34,543 nucleotides of DNA from Caenispirillum bisanense. Lineage in GTDB: Bacteria > Pseudomonadota > Alphaproteobacteria > Rhodospirillales > Rhodospirillaceae. Both the position numbers and the translations under genes were made by a program. Under the pieces are notes generated by a model. That model made no database searches. It was not told the DNA's origin and worked only from the letters and a program-made list of their open reading frames with translations. Where the stretch lies: the NCBI RefSeq assembly GCF_900230255.1, contig NZ_OCNJ01000021.1:1-34543 (forward strand). The letters are read 5' to 3'. Within the stretch, counting starts at the first letter, position 1. Every line of letters begins with the position of its first letter. Of this stretch, positions 15,025-26,735 are shown piece by piece.

Positions 15025-16224
15025 TTGACCGCCACCATCCTGGACGACGGCCGCCGCCGCCTCGTTGCCGACCGCGTCCTGCTGACGTTGTGGGTGGCGG
15101 GCGCGGCGGCCGTGCTGCTCCTCCCCTTCGCCAGCATGGCGCCCAACCGGCTGGTTTCCGGCCAGCCGGTGATGCTGTGGGCGGCGCTGCTGCCGTGGCA
15201 GGCGTGGACGGCCGCCGGCCTGGCGGCACTTCTGCTGCTGTCGGCGCTGGCGACGCCGCTGCCGCGGGCGCTGGCGCACGGCCTGACGCTGGCCGCCGCC
15301 TGGGGGCTGGCGCTGCTGGTGCTCTACGGCATCGGCACCTACGCCGGCCGGGCGGTGACGCCGGACATGCCGGCGGCGCGGGTGTCGCTGGGCTCGGCCT
15401 TCTGGGTGGTGCTGTTCTGCGCCGCGCTCGCCATGCTGGACGCCTTCCAGCGGCTGAAGGCGGGGATGCTGCCGCAGGTGCTCTATGCGGTGGCGACGGT
15501 GGGCGCCGTCGCCGGGCTGTTCGCGCTCGATCTTTTCGACGACCTGTCGATCCTGCGCGAATACGCCAACCGCGAGGACGCCTTCGCCGGCGAGTTCCTC
15601 ACCCACCTGGCGCTGGTGGGGGCGGCGCTCGGGCCGGCTCTGCTGCTGGGGTTGCCGCTCGGGCTGTTGGCGCGGCGGCGGGCGAAGCTGCGCGGCGGGC
15701 TGTTCGGCCTGCTGAACTTCTTCCAGACCATTCCGTCCATCGCCCTGTTCGCCCTGCTGGTGGCGCCGCTGTCGGCGCTGGGCGACGCGGTGCCGGTGCT
15801 GAAGGCGGTCGGCATCAAGGGCATCGGCGCGGCGCCGGCGGTCATCGCGTTGGTCATGTATTCGCTGCTGCCCATCGTGCGCAACACCTACGCCGGCTTT
15901 GCGGGCGTGCCGGCGGCGGCGGTGGAGGCGGCGCGCGGCATGGGCATGACGACCCGCCAGGTGCTGTGGCGGGTGGAGGTGCCGCTGGCGCTGCCGGTCA
16001 TCCTGTCGGGCCTGCGCATCGTCACGGTGCAGGCCATCGGCCTGACGGTGGTGGCGGCGCTCATCGGGGCCGGCGGGCTCGGCACGTTCATCTTCCAGGG
16101 GCTCGGCCAGTACGCCATCGACCTGGTGCTGCTGGGCGCCATTCCCACCATCTTCCTGGCCGTCACCGCCGACTTCTTCCTGCAGATCCTGGTGGCGCTG
16201 AGCAAGCCCGAGGGGGCGCGATGA
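15025..16224 (+). CDS. yehY: Osmolyte ABC transporter permease with N-terminal extension (YehY-like)
   Basis: A 399-residue inner-membrane permease. The N-terminal third adds several helices (LLTLWVAGAAAVLLLPF, TAAGLAALLLLSALA, TLAAAWGLALLVLYGIG, FWVVLFCAALAMLDAF) before a standard BPD permease core of about 200 residues. The core shows LLNFFQTIPSIALFALLVAPL and the EAARGMGMTTRQVLWRVEVPLALPVILSGLRI coupling loop. This long architecture matches YehY. The likely start is TTG at 15025, 11 bases after the osmF stop, with no strong ribosome site, so translation may depend on osmF. The stop overlaps the ATPase start in ATGA. Confidence 0.88.
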   Translation: MTATILDDGRRRLVADRVLLTLWVAGAAAVLLLPFASMAPNRLVSGQPVMLWAALLPWQAWTAAGLAALLLLSALATPLPRALAHGLTLAAAWGLALLVLYGIGTYAGRAVTPDMPAARVSLGSAFWVVLFCAALAMLDAFQRLKAGMLPQVLYAVATVGAVAGLFALDLFDDLSILREYANREDAFAGEFLTHLALVGAALGPALLLGLPLGLLARRRAKLRGGLFGLLNFFQTIPSIALFALLVAPLSALGDAVPVLKAVGIKGIGAAPAVIALVMYSLLPIVRNTYAGFAGVPAAAVEAARGMGMTTRQVLWRVEVPLALPVILSGLRIVTVQAIGLTVVAALIGAGGLGTFIFQGLGQYAIDLVLLGAIPTIFLAVTADFFLQILVALSKPEGAR

Positions 16225-17321
16225 TCGAACTACAGGGCCTGACCAAGGTCTACGGCGGCAAGACGGTGGTCGACGACGTGTCGCTGACCGTCGGCCAGGG
16301 CGAGTTCTGCGTGCTGATCGGCCCGTCGGGCTGCGGCAAGTCGACCACGCTGAAGATGGTCAACCGGCTGGTGCCGCTGACGTCGGGCCGCATCGTGCTC
16401 GACGGCGAGGACGTGACCACCCTGCCGGCGGAACAGCTGCGCCGCCGCATCGGCTACGCCATCCAGTCCATCGGCCTGTTCCCCCACTGGACGGTGGCGG
16501 AGAACATCGCCGTGGTGCCGAAGCTGCTGAAGTGGCCGAAGGCGCGCATCGCCGACCGGGTGGAGGAACTGCTGGCGCTGTTCCAGCTCGACGCCGCCGA
16601 GTTCCGCGACAAGTACCCGCACCAGCTGTCGGGCGGGCAGGCGCAGCGCGTCGGCGTGGCGCGCGCGCTGGCGGCCGACCCGTCGGTGATGCTCATGGAC
16701 GAACCCTTCGGCGCCCTCGACCCCATCACCCGCGACGTTCTCCAGGCCGAACTGGCCCGCGTCCACCGCGAGACGGGCAAGACCATCATCTTCGTCACCC
16801 ACGACATGGACGAGGCGCTGAAGCTCGCCACCCGCATCGCCATCCTGAACGAGGGGCGGCTCGTGCAGTACGACCGCCCCATCGAGCTGATGTTCGAGCC
16901 AGCGGACGACTTCGTGCGCGATTTCCTCGGCAAGGCGGACCTCGGCCTCAAGCTGCTGACGCGGCGCTGGGTGCACCAGTACGTCGCCCCCGCCCCCTGG
17001 GCCGACCGCAAGGCCTCCATGGGCGAGCTGCGCGACATCGTCGCCAGCCACGGCCACGTCTGGCTGGTGGACGGCGAGGGGCGGCCGGAAGGGTTGTTCG
17101 GGGCGCGCCTGTGGCGGGCCGACGGCGATCCGCTCGGCGAGCTGTCGCGCGTCCACCCCGACTGGATGGCGACCCCGGACATGAGCATGAAGGAGGCCCT
17201 GTCGCGCATGGTGTGGCGGCGCATCCTGGCACTGCCGGTGGTGGACGAACAGGGCCGGCTGTCGGGCGAGGTGACCATGGCCGGCGTCATGGGCCGGCAA
17301 TCGGAAGGGCAGGCGGCATGA
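16221..17321 (+). CDS. yehX: Osmolyte ABC transporter ATP-binding protein (YehX-like)
   Basis: A 366-residue ATPase powering the importer. Motifs are all intact: Walker A GPSGCGKST (34-42, K40), Q82, signature LSGGQ (136-140), Walker B VMLMDE with E161 and the switch H194 in FVTHDMDEA. Beyond about residue 245 an extra region contains a CBS-like segment (VHPDWMATPDMSMKEALSRMVWRRILALPVVDEQGRLSGEVTM), as seen in OpuA-type ATPases that sense ionic strength. It overlaps both permease genes by four bases. Confidence 0.93.
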   Translation: MIELQGLTKVYGGKTVVDDVSLTVGQGEFCVLIGPSGCGKSTTLKMVNRLVPLTSGRIVLDGEDVTTLPAEQLRRRIGYAIQSIGLFPHWTVAENIAVVPKLLKWPKARIADRVEELLALFQLDAAEFRDKYPHQLSGGQAQRVGVARALAADPSVMLMDEPFGALDPITRDVLQAELARVHRETGKTIIFVTHDMDEALKLATRIAILNEGRLVQYDRPIELMFEPADDFVRDFLGKADLGLKLLTRRWVHQYVAPAPWADRKASMGELRDIVASHGHVWLVDGEGRPEGLFGARLWRADGDPLGELSRVHPDWMATPDMSMKEALSRMVWRRILALPVVDEQGRLSGEVTMAGVMGRQSEGQAA

Positions 17322-18079
17322 CCCAGGCCGCCGCCTTCGCTCCGCTCCGCCGCGGCGGCGGCCGCGGCGTGCTGCTCGTCGTGCTGACGGCGGTGCTGGT
17401 CGGGCTCGTGCTGTTCATGGAGGAGCTGGAGCCGCTATTTCGCGCCTGGTTCCCCGACCTCGACAACCCCCTTTACCGGCGCGAGACCTTCCTGCGGCTG
17501 ACGCTCGACCACATCGTGTTGGTGCTGGTGTCGTCGGCCATCTCGGTGAGTGTGGGCGTCGCCGCCGGGCTGTTCGTCACCCGCCGGGCGGGGCGCGAGT
17601 TCGAGCCCATGGTTTCCGCCATCTCGGCCATCGGCCAGACCTTTCCGCCGGCGGCGGTGCTCGCCATCGTGGTGCCGCTGGCCGGCTTCGGCTTCGTGCC
17701 GACCATCGTCGCGCTCACCCTCTACGGCCTGCTGCCGGTGGTGCAGAACACCATCGCCGGCCTCGGCACCGTGCCGCCCGCCACCCTGGAAGCCGCCCGC
17801 GGCACCGGCATGAGCCCGCGCCAGATCCTGCTGCGGGTGGAGCTGCCGCTCGCCATGCGGGTCATCATCGCCGGCGTGCGGGTGTCGGTCATCATCAACA
17901 TAGGCACGGCGACCATCGGCTCGACCGTCGGCGCCCAGAGCCTCGGCACGCCCATCATCGCCGGGCTGGTGGGCGACAACATCGCCTATGTGATCCAGGG
18001 CGCGGCGGTGGTCGGCCTGCTCGCCATCGTCACCGACATGGCGTTCGAGCGCCTGGAGCGACGGTTCACGTTCGGGTAG
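17318..18079 (+). CDS. yehW: Osmolyte ABC transporter permease (YehW-like)
   Basis: A 253-residue permease forming the second half of the membrane channel. An N-terminal helix (VLLVVLTAVLVGLVLFM) is followed by a standard BPD core. The core includes HIVLVLVSSAISVSVGVAAGLFVTRRAG, FPPAAVLAIVVPLAGFGFVPTIVALTLYGLLPVVQNT and the loop EAARGTGMSPRQILLRVELPLAMRVIIAG. The start overlaps the ATPase stop in ATGA. It is the last gene of the importer operon. A weak GTCCA-GATTT-TGGAC hairpin lies after the stop but lacks a T-run. Confidence 0.93.
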   Translation: MTQAAAFAPLRRGGGRGVLLVVLTAVLVGLVLFMEELEPLFRAWFPDLDNPLYRRETFLRLTLDHIVLVLVSSAISVSVGVAAGLFVTRRAGREFEPMVSAISAIGQTFPPAAVLAIVVPLAGFGFVPTIVALTLYGLLPVVQNTIAGLGTVPPATLEAARGTGMSPRQILLRVELPLAMRVIIAGVRVSVIINIGTATIGSTVGAQSLGTPIIAGLVGDNIAYVIQGAAVVGLLAIVTDMAFERLERRFTFG

Positions 18080-18129
18080 CTTGCCCTCGTCCAGATTTTG
18101 GACTAGGTTATCCCCATCGCGGAGGGGCG

Positions 18130-18369
18130 ATGGGCAGGCTGTTCTACTTCGGCAACGTGCGGGGTGTGGTGCACGGTGGTGACCATCTGCCGCCGCACTT
18201 CCATGTGGTCGGCCCCGACTTCCAGGGCGTCATCGAAATCGAGACGCTGGCGCTGCTCGCCGGGCATGTTCCCAAGGCCGTACTGCACGAGGTGCTGGAC
18301 TGGACACGAGACAACCGGGCGGTCATCGTCGCCGAATGGAACCGCTGCAACCGACGCTTCACGATCTGA
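18130..18369 (+). CDS. DUF4160 domain-containing protein
   Basis: A 79-residue protein covering a whole DUF4160 domain. The HLPPHFHV motif (residues 19-26) is the hallmark. It is followed by ETLALLAGHVPKAVLHEVLDWTRDNRAVIVAEWNRCN. The biochemical activity is not known to me. GGAGGGGCG precedes the ATG. It is followed ten bases later by a DUF2442-HTH gene, a pairing often seen in bacteria and suggestive of a two-gene accessory module, possibly toxin-antitoxin-like. That role is an inference. Confidence 0.87.
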   Translation: MGRLFYFGNVRGVVHGGDHLPPHFHVVGPDFQGVIEIETLALLAGHVPKAVLHEVLDWTRDNRAVIVAEWNRCNRRFTI

Positions 18370-18379
18370 GGAGGCGCCC

Positions 18380-18895
18380 ATGTTCAAGCCCGGCGAGACC
18401 ATCCCCCGCTTCGCTGCTGTCGAAGCCGTGGAGCCGGATACCCTCGATATCGTCTGGGACGACGGCCGCTCGCAGCGTGTCAGCCTCGCCGGCTGGATCG
18501 CGGCGAACGACCTCGGGCCGGTGTTCGCCGGCGTGCGCCGGTTCGGCGACATCCGGGTCATCGACTATGGCACCGCCATCCAATGGGGCGAGGACGACGA
18601 GCTGACCATCGACAACCTCCACGTCCTGATGATCGGCCAGGAACAGCAGGAACTCTCCGCCGGCGACATCGGGAAGTGGCAGGAGAGCATGCACGTGTCC
18701 AATCAGGAGGCGGCCGACCTCATCGGCGTTCGCGTCAGCACGTGGCACAACTACAAGTCCGGCGAAACCCGTATCCCGAAGGGGACACAGATCGCCCTGC
18801 GCGCCATGCTCAAGGACCCCGTCGTCTTCGAGGCGCACTACCGGCCGAGGCGGGCGGGGCGGCCGGCCAAATCAGGCAGCGGCGTGTCCCGTTAG
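18380..18895 (+). CDS. DUF2442 domain protein with C-terminal helix-turn-helix
   Basis: A 171-residue protein with two parts. Residues about 12-85 resemble DUF2442 (AVEAVEPDTLDIVWDDGRSQRVSLAGWI and RVIDYGTAIQWGEDDELTIDNLHVL). Residues about 100-145 form an XRE-like helix-turn-helix (SNQEAADLIGVRVSTWHNYKSGETRIPKGTQIALRAML). The tail is basic and low in complexity. GAGGAGG sits just upstream and overlaps the stop of the DUF4160 gene. If the pair is a toxin-antitoxin-like module, this would be the DNA-binding, autoregulating member. Confidence 0.85.
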   Translation: MFKPGETIPRFAAVEAVEPDTLDIVWDDGRSQRVSLAGWIAANDLGPVFAGVRRFGDIRVIDYGTAIQWGEDDELTIDNLHVLMIGQEQQELSAGDIGKWQESMHVSNQEAADLIGVRVSTWHNYKSGETRIPKGTQIALRAMLKDPVVFEAHYRPRRAGRPAKSGSGVSR

Positions 18896-18964
18896 AGGGA
18901 GTGCGCGACGCCCTCGGCGCCCCCACCTCGGGAGAGCATAAGGGCCGCAGGAGTATCCTTCACC

Positions 18965-19783
18965 ATGGAACAAGCCCTCATCGCCGTCGCCGGGGCGCTC
19001 GTGCTGGCGTTGCTGGCCGGGGCGCCGTTCTGGCTGGCCGACCGGCGGGCCGAAGCGCAGGGGCTGGCGGCGTGGCTGGCGGGCGTGCAGGGGCGGCCGG
19101 AGGAGGAGTTTCCCGCCGCCTTCGGGCGCGCCTTCGATCACCTGTTCGGCAAGAGCCCCGGCCGCCTCGGGTTCATCGTGCGGTCGGTGGTCGTGTCGTT
19201 GCTGACGGCGGCGGTGGCGATCAGTCTGGTGATGCTGCTCAACGGGCCGTTCCTGCGCAGCGTGCTCGACGACGAGTATCAGCGCGGCGCCGTGTTCGGC
19301 CGGTTCCTGTCGACCGTCATGCTGGTCAACCTGGGCGTCGGCTACATCTGCCTGGTCTATTGCCGCGACGTGGCGGCGCAGATGGCGCGGGGCTGGAGCT
19401 GGCGGCGGGTGCCGTGGTTCCTCGCCAAGGACGTGGCGGTGAAGGCCGTGGTGCTGCTGGTCGCCATGCTCTTCGTCTTCACCAGCGTCTCGCCCAACGG
19501 CACCGGCTCCGGCCGCATGGACAGCGTGCTGCTGTCGGTGCCGGAGGGCCTGTGGCACGGCCTGCTGTTCGAGAACCTGAGCGCCGTCTACGTCTACAGC
19601 GCCTTCGTCAGTTCGCTGTGGCTGTGGGGCTACGTCGGCGCCGCCCTCGTGCTGGCGCGCCTGCGGCCGGTGCGGGCAGTGCTGCCGGTGGGGCGGCGGC
19701 CGATGCTGTCCATCGCCGTGCTGCTCGGCGCCGGGGCGGCGGTGGCCTACGGCCTGCTGGTCGGCCTCGCGGCGGCGTCCTGA
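18965..19783 (+). CDS. Polytopic membrane protein of unknown function
   Basis: I do not recognise this 272-residue protein. About six hydrophobic segments are visible at residues 3-24, 69-92, 113-132, 155-174, 205-230 and 246-268. Between the first two is a soluble stretch of some 45 residues containing EEEFPAAFGRAFDHLFGKSPG. It has few cysteines and no enzyme motif. The ATG has GCAGGAG about 12 bases upstream. The last 37 bases overlap the 3' end of the minus-strand sensor kinase gene, so both readings of that stretch appear to be used. The hydrophobic pattern and clean codon use make it a likely real gene. Confidence 0.75.
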   Translation: MEQALIAVAGALVLALLAGAPFWLADRRAEAQGLAAWLAGVQGRPEEEFPAAFGRAFDHLFGKSPGRLGFIVRSVVVSLLTAAVAISLVMLLNGPFLRSVLDDEYQRGAVFGRFLSTVMLVNLGVGYICLVYCRDVAAQMARGWSWRRVPWFLAKDVAVKAVVLLVAMLFVFTSVSPNGTGSGRMDSVLLSVPEGLWHGLLFENLSAVYVYSAFVSSLWLWGYVGAALVLARLRPVRAVLPVGRRPMLSIAVLLGAGAAVAYGLLVGLAAAS

Positions 19784-22107
19784 GCTTCGGCGACCAGGGC
19801 CGCCAGCCGTGTCACCAGGCGTTCCGGCGCCACCGGCTTCTGCAATACCGGCGCGTCGCGGCTACGCGGATCGCGGACGTAGCCGGTGGTGAACAGGCGC
19901 GGCACGCCCCGCTCCACCAGCAGGTCCGCCGCCGGCCAGATCTCCTGCCCGTTCAGCCGCACGTCGAGCACGGCGGCGTCGAGGTCCGGGGCATCGGCCG
20001 CCAGCCATAGGGCTTCACCCAGGGAGCCGGCGGGGCCGACGACGGTGCAGCCGGCCTGCTCCAGCGTCCGCTGGGTGGCGGCGGCGAGCAGGGCGTCGTC
20101 CTCCGCCACCAGGATGCGCAACCCCTGCAGGGCCTCGATGTCGGCCTGGCTGGCTTCGGCCGGCGTGGCGGGGCCCTCGGCGGCGGTACTGCGCACGAGG
20201 TTGGATGCGGCGATGCGCACGGTGCACACGACGCCGCCGACGCGCCAGTCCTTGGCGCTCTCACCGCGCAACTGACGCGCCGCGCGCTGGATCATTCCCG
20301 AGCCGAAGCCGCGCCGTGACGGCGCACCGGGCACCGGCGGGCCGCCGGTCTCCTCCCAGGTGAGCCGCAGGTCGCCGTCTTCGCCCATGTGCCAGGCGAC
20401 GGCGACGCGCCCGGTGGGACCGGACAGGGCGCCGTGCTTGACGGCATTGGTCGCCAGTTCGTGCAGGATCATGGCGACCGGCTGCACCGCATCGGGGGCG
20501 AGCGTCACCGCCGGCCCGTCGAGGGTGGCGCGTTCGGCCGCGGCGTCCAGGTAGGGGGCGAGTTCGTCCTCGGCCAGGCGGCGCAGGTCGCCGCCGGTCC
20601 AGCGGGCGGTGGCGAGCAGACCGTGGGCGCGGGCCAGCGCGGCGATGCGGCCCTCGATGGCCTCGCGATAGGCTTCCGGCGAGTCGGCGGGCGTCAGACG
20701 CACGACCGCCTGGACCACGGCGAGGGCGTTGCGGGCGCGGTGGTCCACTTCGCGCGCCAGCAGGGCCTGGCGTTCCTCCGCCTCGCGACGGTCGTCGATG
20801 TCGAACACCGAGCCGATGTGGCCGAGGAAGCTGCCGTCGGCCCCGAAGCGCGGCACGGCGGCGTCGATGACCCAGCGGTAGGTGCCGTCGGCCCGGCGCA
20901 GGCGGTATTCCAGGCGCAGGCCCTCGTGCGCGGCGAGGGCGTCGCGGAAGGCCACCTCCGCCGCCTCGTGATCCGCCGGATGGGTGGCGTCGAGCCAGCC
21001 GAAGCCTTCGCCGTCCTCGATGGTCTGGCCGGTGAACTCGTACCAGCGGCGGTTCAAGTAGGTGCACCAGCCGCTGTCGTCGGTGACCCAGATCATCACC
21101 GGCGCGGTGTCTGCGAGGCGGCGGAAGCGCTCCTCGCTCTCCATCAGCCGGGCCTCGGCCAGGTGCTCGCGCGTGACGTCGGCCGCCCGGTGGATGATGG
21201 CGGCGACCGAGCCGTCGGCGGCCAGCACCGGCGTGTTGAGGGGCTGCCACCAACGCGGCTCGAAGCCGCCGCCGTCGGCGGTCGGCCGGCGGATGTCGTA
21301 GCGCAGGGTGGGGAGGGCGTCGGGCTGCCGCGTATCCAGAACGCGCCGGAACGAGGCGTGCAGGGTGCGCACGCCGTCGACGGCGGGATCGCCCGGGTTG
21401 TCGGGGAAGACGTCGAACATGGGGCGGCCGACGATGGCGCTGCGCTCGGTCATGGTGGTGCGCAGGTAGGCGTCGTTGACGGCGACGATCTGCAGGTCCG
21501 GCGACAGCACCAGGAAGGGCGTCGGCGAGGCCTCGAACAGTGCGCGGAAGTCGGCCGACAGGTCGGCGACGCCGGCCATTTCGCGATAGGCCGCCTCGGC
21601 CTCGCGGCGGGCCTGTTCGGCGCGGACGCGGGCGGTGGTCTCGAAGGCGACCGTCATTACGCCGCAGACGTCGCGGCCGTCGTCGGCGATCACCGGGTTG
21701 AGGCTGAAGTCGAAGAAGCGGTCCTCCGCCGTCTCCGGCCCCGTCAGCGGCAGTCGCTGGTCGCGCCCTTCCGACGCCCGGCCGGTCGCCAGCACCTCGC
21801 CATAGGCCGGGCCGAGGGTCTGCCAGACGTCGGCGAAGACGGTGCCGCCGGGCTCGCCGAAGGCGGCCGGATGGCGCTCGCCCATGAGGCGGCGCCAGGC
21901 GTCGTTGTAGAGCACGCGCAGGTCGGGCCCCCAGAACACCGCCACGGGCCACGCCGCGCGCAGCATGACGTCGACCGCAAGGCGCAGGGACGCCGGCCAG
22001 TCGTGCAGCGGGCCCAGCGGAGTGTCGGACCAGTCCCGCCGGCGCAGAACGTGCGCCGTCTCTCCGTCGGCGGCGGGCCACGCCGGGGTTTCGTCAAGCG
22101 AATGCAA
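19747..22107 (-). CDS. PAS-HWE sensor histidine kinase with C-terminal receiver (hybrid)
   Basis: A 786-residue cytoplasmic hybrid kinase. Three PAS regions are visible: about 20-160 (RRRDWSDTPLGPLHDWP...FWGPDLRVLYNDAWRRLMG), about 185-315 (FEASPTPFLVLSPDLQIVAVND) and about 325-445 (FRRLADTAPVMIWVTDDSG). The HWE kinase core has H456 in EVDHRARNALAVVQ, HELATNAVKHGAL (549-561) and W584-E-E, the W-x-E mark of the family. A receiver domain (about 663-775) has the acidic pair E669-D670, D715 as phosphoacceptor and K757. No membrane helix is seen, so a soluble or redox/light signal is possible. The start is uncertain: a TTG at 22107 is the only usable upstream codon and has no strong ribosome site. 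The output partner is unknown. Confidence 0.9.
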   Translation of the reverse strand: MHSLDETPAWPAADGETAHVLRRRDWSDTPLGPLHDWPASLRLAVDVMLRAAWPVAVFWGPDLRVLYNDAWRRLMGERHPAAFGEPGGTVFADVWQTLGPAYGEVLATGRASEGRDQRLPLTGPETAEDRFFDFSLNPVIADDGRDVCGVMTVAFETTARVRAEQARREAEAAYREMAGVADLSADFRALFEASPTPFLVLSPDLQIVAVNDAYLRTTMTERSAIVGRPMFDVFPDNPGDPAVDGVRTLHASFRRVLDTRQPDALPTLRYDIRRPTADGGGFEPRWWQPLNTPVLAADGSVAAIIHRAADVTREHLAEARLMESEERFRRLADTAPVMIWVTDDSGWCTYLNRRWYEFTGQTIEDGEGFGWLDATHPADHEAAEVAFRDALAAHEGLRLEYRLRRADGTYRWVIDAAVPRFGADGSFLGHIGSVFDIDDRREAEERQALLAREVDHRARNALAVVQAVVRLTPADSPEAYREAIEGRIAALARAHGLLATARWTGGDLRRLAEDELAPYLDAAAERATLDGPAVTLAPDAVQPVAMILHELATNAVKHGALSGPTGRVAVAWHMGEDGDLRLTWEETGGPPVPGAPSRRGFGSGMIQRAARQLRGESAKDWRVGGVVCTVRIAASNLVRSTAAEGPATPAEASQADIEALQGLRILVAEDDALLAAATQRTLEQAGCTVVGPAGSLGEALWLAADAPDLDAAVLDVRLNGQEIWPAADLLVERGVPRLFTTGYVRDPRSRDAPVLQKPVAPERLVTRLAALVAEAQDAAARPTSRP

Positions 22108-22181
22108 AAGGAAGGTCCAGTCGTCGAGGGGCTGTCCTTCCCATGATCTGTTGGAAGTGTTCTAAAAATCAACCCTGGTGG

Positions 22182-22215
22182 CACCCACTCCCTCCAACCG
22201 TCACCCACTACCTCC
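22182..22215. repeat. Two 14-base direct repeats spaced by two helical turns
   Basis: CACCCACTCCCTCC (22182-22195) and CACCCACTACCTCC (22202-22215) differ at one base and start 20 bases apart, upstream of the hybrid kinase gene. Same-face spacing is what a dimeric activator or response regulator would use. No regulator is assigned. Confidence 0.4.
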
Positions 22216-22252
22216 ATAGAAAACGGGGAGGCCCCGGTGCGGGACCTCCCCG
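22216..22252 (-). terminator. Rho-independent terminator of the pyrimidine operon
   Basis: Read on the minus strand, CGGGGAGGTCCC and GGGGCCTCCCCG form a 12-pair stem (one G-U) around a five-base loop, plus-strand 22224-22252. TTTTCTAT follows. It lies just after the dihydropyrimidinase stop. Confidence 0.85.
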
Positions 22253-22290
22253 AAGGTGGGCCAGGATTGCGGCCTTGGGAGCTTGGGAGG

Positions 22291-25375
<3,085 letters not shown>

Positions 25376-25424
25376 CGAAAAGCGCTCCCTGTTTGCGCGG
25401 ATCCGAGGTGCAGGCCCGTTCTGA

Positions 25425-26708
25425 TTACTGTTCGACGGGTTCCTTGCGCATCGGATTGTTCGGGTGTTGCGTCCAGTTGAGGTACGTCCTCCCGTCGTCC
25501 ACCCGCTCCATGCTGATGCAGTCCGGCACGGGGCAGGCGAGCATGCACAGGTTGCAGCCGACGCAGTCCTCGTCCACCACCTCGAACTTGCGCAGATCGG
25601 CGCCGTCGGTGTGGTAGCGGATGGCCTGGTGGCTGGTGTCCTCGCACGCGATATGGCAAAGCCCGCATTTGATGCACGTGTCCTGGTCGATGCGGGCCTT
25701 GATGTCGTAGTTCATGTTGAGCTGGTTCCAGTCGGTGACGTTGCCGACGGCCATGCCGCGGAAGTCCTCGATGGTCCGGTAGCCCTTGCTGTCCATCCAG
25801 TTGTTCAGGCCGTCGATCATATCCTCGACGATGCGGAAACCATAGTGCATCGCTGCGGTACAGACCTGCACGCTGCCGCAGCCGAGGGCGATGTACTCGG
25901 CGGCGTCGCGCCAGGTGGAAATGCCGCCGATGCCCGACATGGGCAGGCCGTGCGTCGCCGGGTCGCGGGCGATTTCCGCCACCATGTTCAGCGCGATGGG
26001 CTTCACCGCCGGACCGCAATAGCCGCCGTGTGTGCCCTTGCCGTCCACCGTCGGGGTCGGCGCCATGATGTCGAGGTCGACCGACACGATGGAGTTGATG
26101 GTGTTGATGAGCGACACCCCGTCCGCCCCGCCGCGCTTGGCGGCGCGCGCCGGCTGGCGCACGTCGGTGATGTTGGGGGTCAGCTTCACGAGGCAGGGCA
26201 TGCGGGAGTGCTGCTTCACCCAGCGGGTGACCATCTCCACGTATTCCGGCACCTGGCCGACGGCGGCGCCCATGCCGCGCTCGCTCATGCCGTGGGGGCA
26301 GCCGAAGTTGAGCTCCACCCCGTCGCAGCCGGTGTCTTCCACCAGCGGCAGGATGAACTTCCAGTCGTCCTCGTTGCAGGGAACCATGAGGCTGACCACC
26401 ATGGCGCGGTCGGGCCACTTGCGCTTGACCTCCTTGATCTCGCGCAGGTTCACCTCGAGCGGGCGGTCGGTGATGAGCTCGATGTTGTTGAGGCCGGCGA
26501 TGCGGGTGCCGTTGTAGTCGACGGCGCCGTAGCGCGAGCTGACGTTCACCACCGGCGGGTCGATGCCGAGCGTCTTCCACACGACGCCGCCCCAGCCCGC
26601 GCGGAAGGCGCGTTCGACGTTGTACTGCTTGTCGGTGGGCGGCGCGGACGCCAGCCAGAAGGGGTTGGGCGACCGGATGCCGGCGATGGTGCAGCGAAGA
26701 TCCGCCAT
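25425..26708 (-). CDS. preA: NAD-dependent dihydropyrimidine dehydrogenase subunit PreA
   Basis: A 427-residue FMN subunit that reduces uracil or thymine to the 5,6-dihydro form, together with PreT. The catalytic cysteine is C137 in NFGCPHGMSERGMG, equal to the active-site cysteine of mammalian DPD. FMN-barrel blocks include WKTLGIDPP, CLVKLTPNI, GVSLINTINSI and LPMSGIGGISTWRDAAEYIALGC. The C-terminal ferredoxin part has two [4Fe-4S] sites, C345/348/351/355 and C382/385/388/392. GAGGAG precedes the ATG. It is 27 bases after preT, and both are needed for activity. Confidence 0.97.
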   Translation of the reverse strand: MADLRCTIAGIRSPNPFWLASAPPTDKQYNVERAFRAGWGGVVWKTLGIDPPVVNVSSRYGAVDYNGTRIAGLNNIELITDRPLEVNLREIKEVKRKWPDRAMVVSLMVPCNEDDWKFILPLVEDTGCDGVELNFGCPHGMSERGMGAAVGQVPEYVEMVTRWVKQHSRMPCLVKLTPNITDVRQPARAAKRGGADGVSLINTINSIVSVDLDIMAPTPTVDGKGTHGGYCGPAVKPIALNMVAEIARDPATHGLPMSGIGGISTWRDAAEYIALGCGSVQVCTAAMHYGFRIVEDMIDGLNNWMDSKGYRTIEDFRGMAVGNVTDWNQLNMNYDIKARIDQDTCIKCGLCHIACEDTSHQAIRYHTDGADLRKFEVVDEDCVGCNLCMLACPVPDCISMERVDDGRTYLNWTQHPNNPMRKEPVEQ

Positions 26709-26735
26709 GTCGTCGTTCTCCTCGATCGGGCCGCG

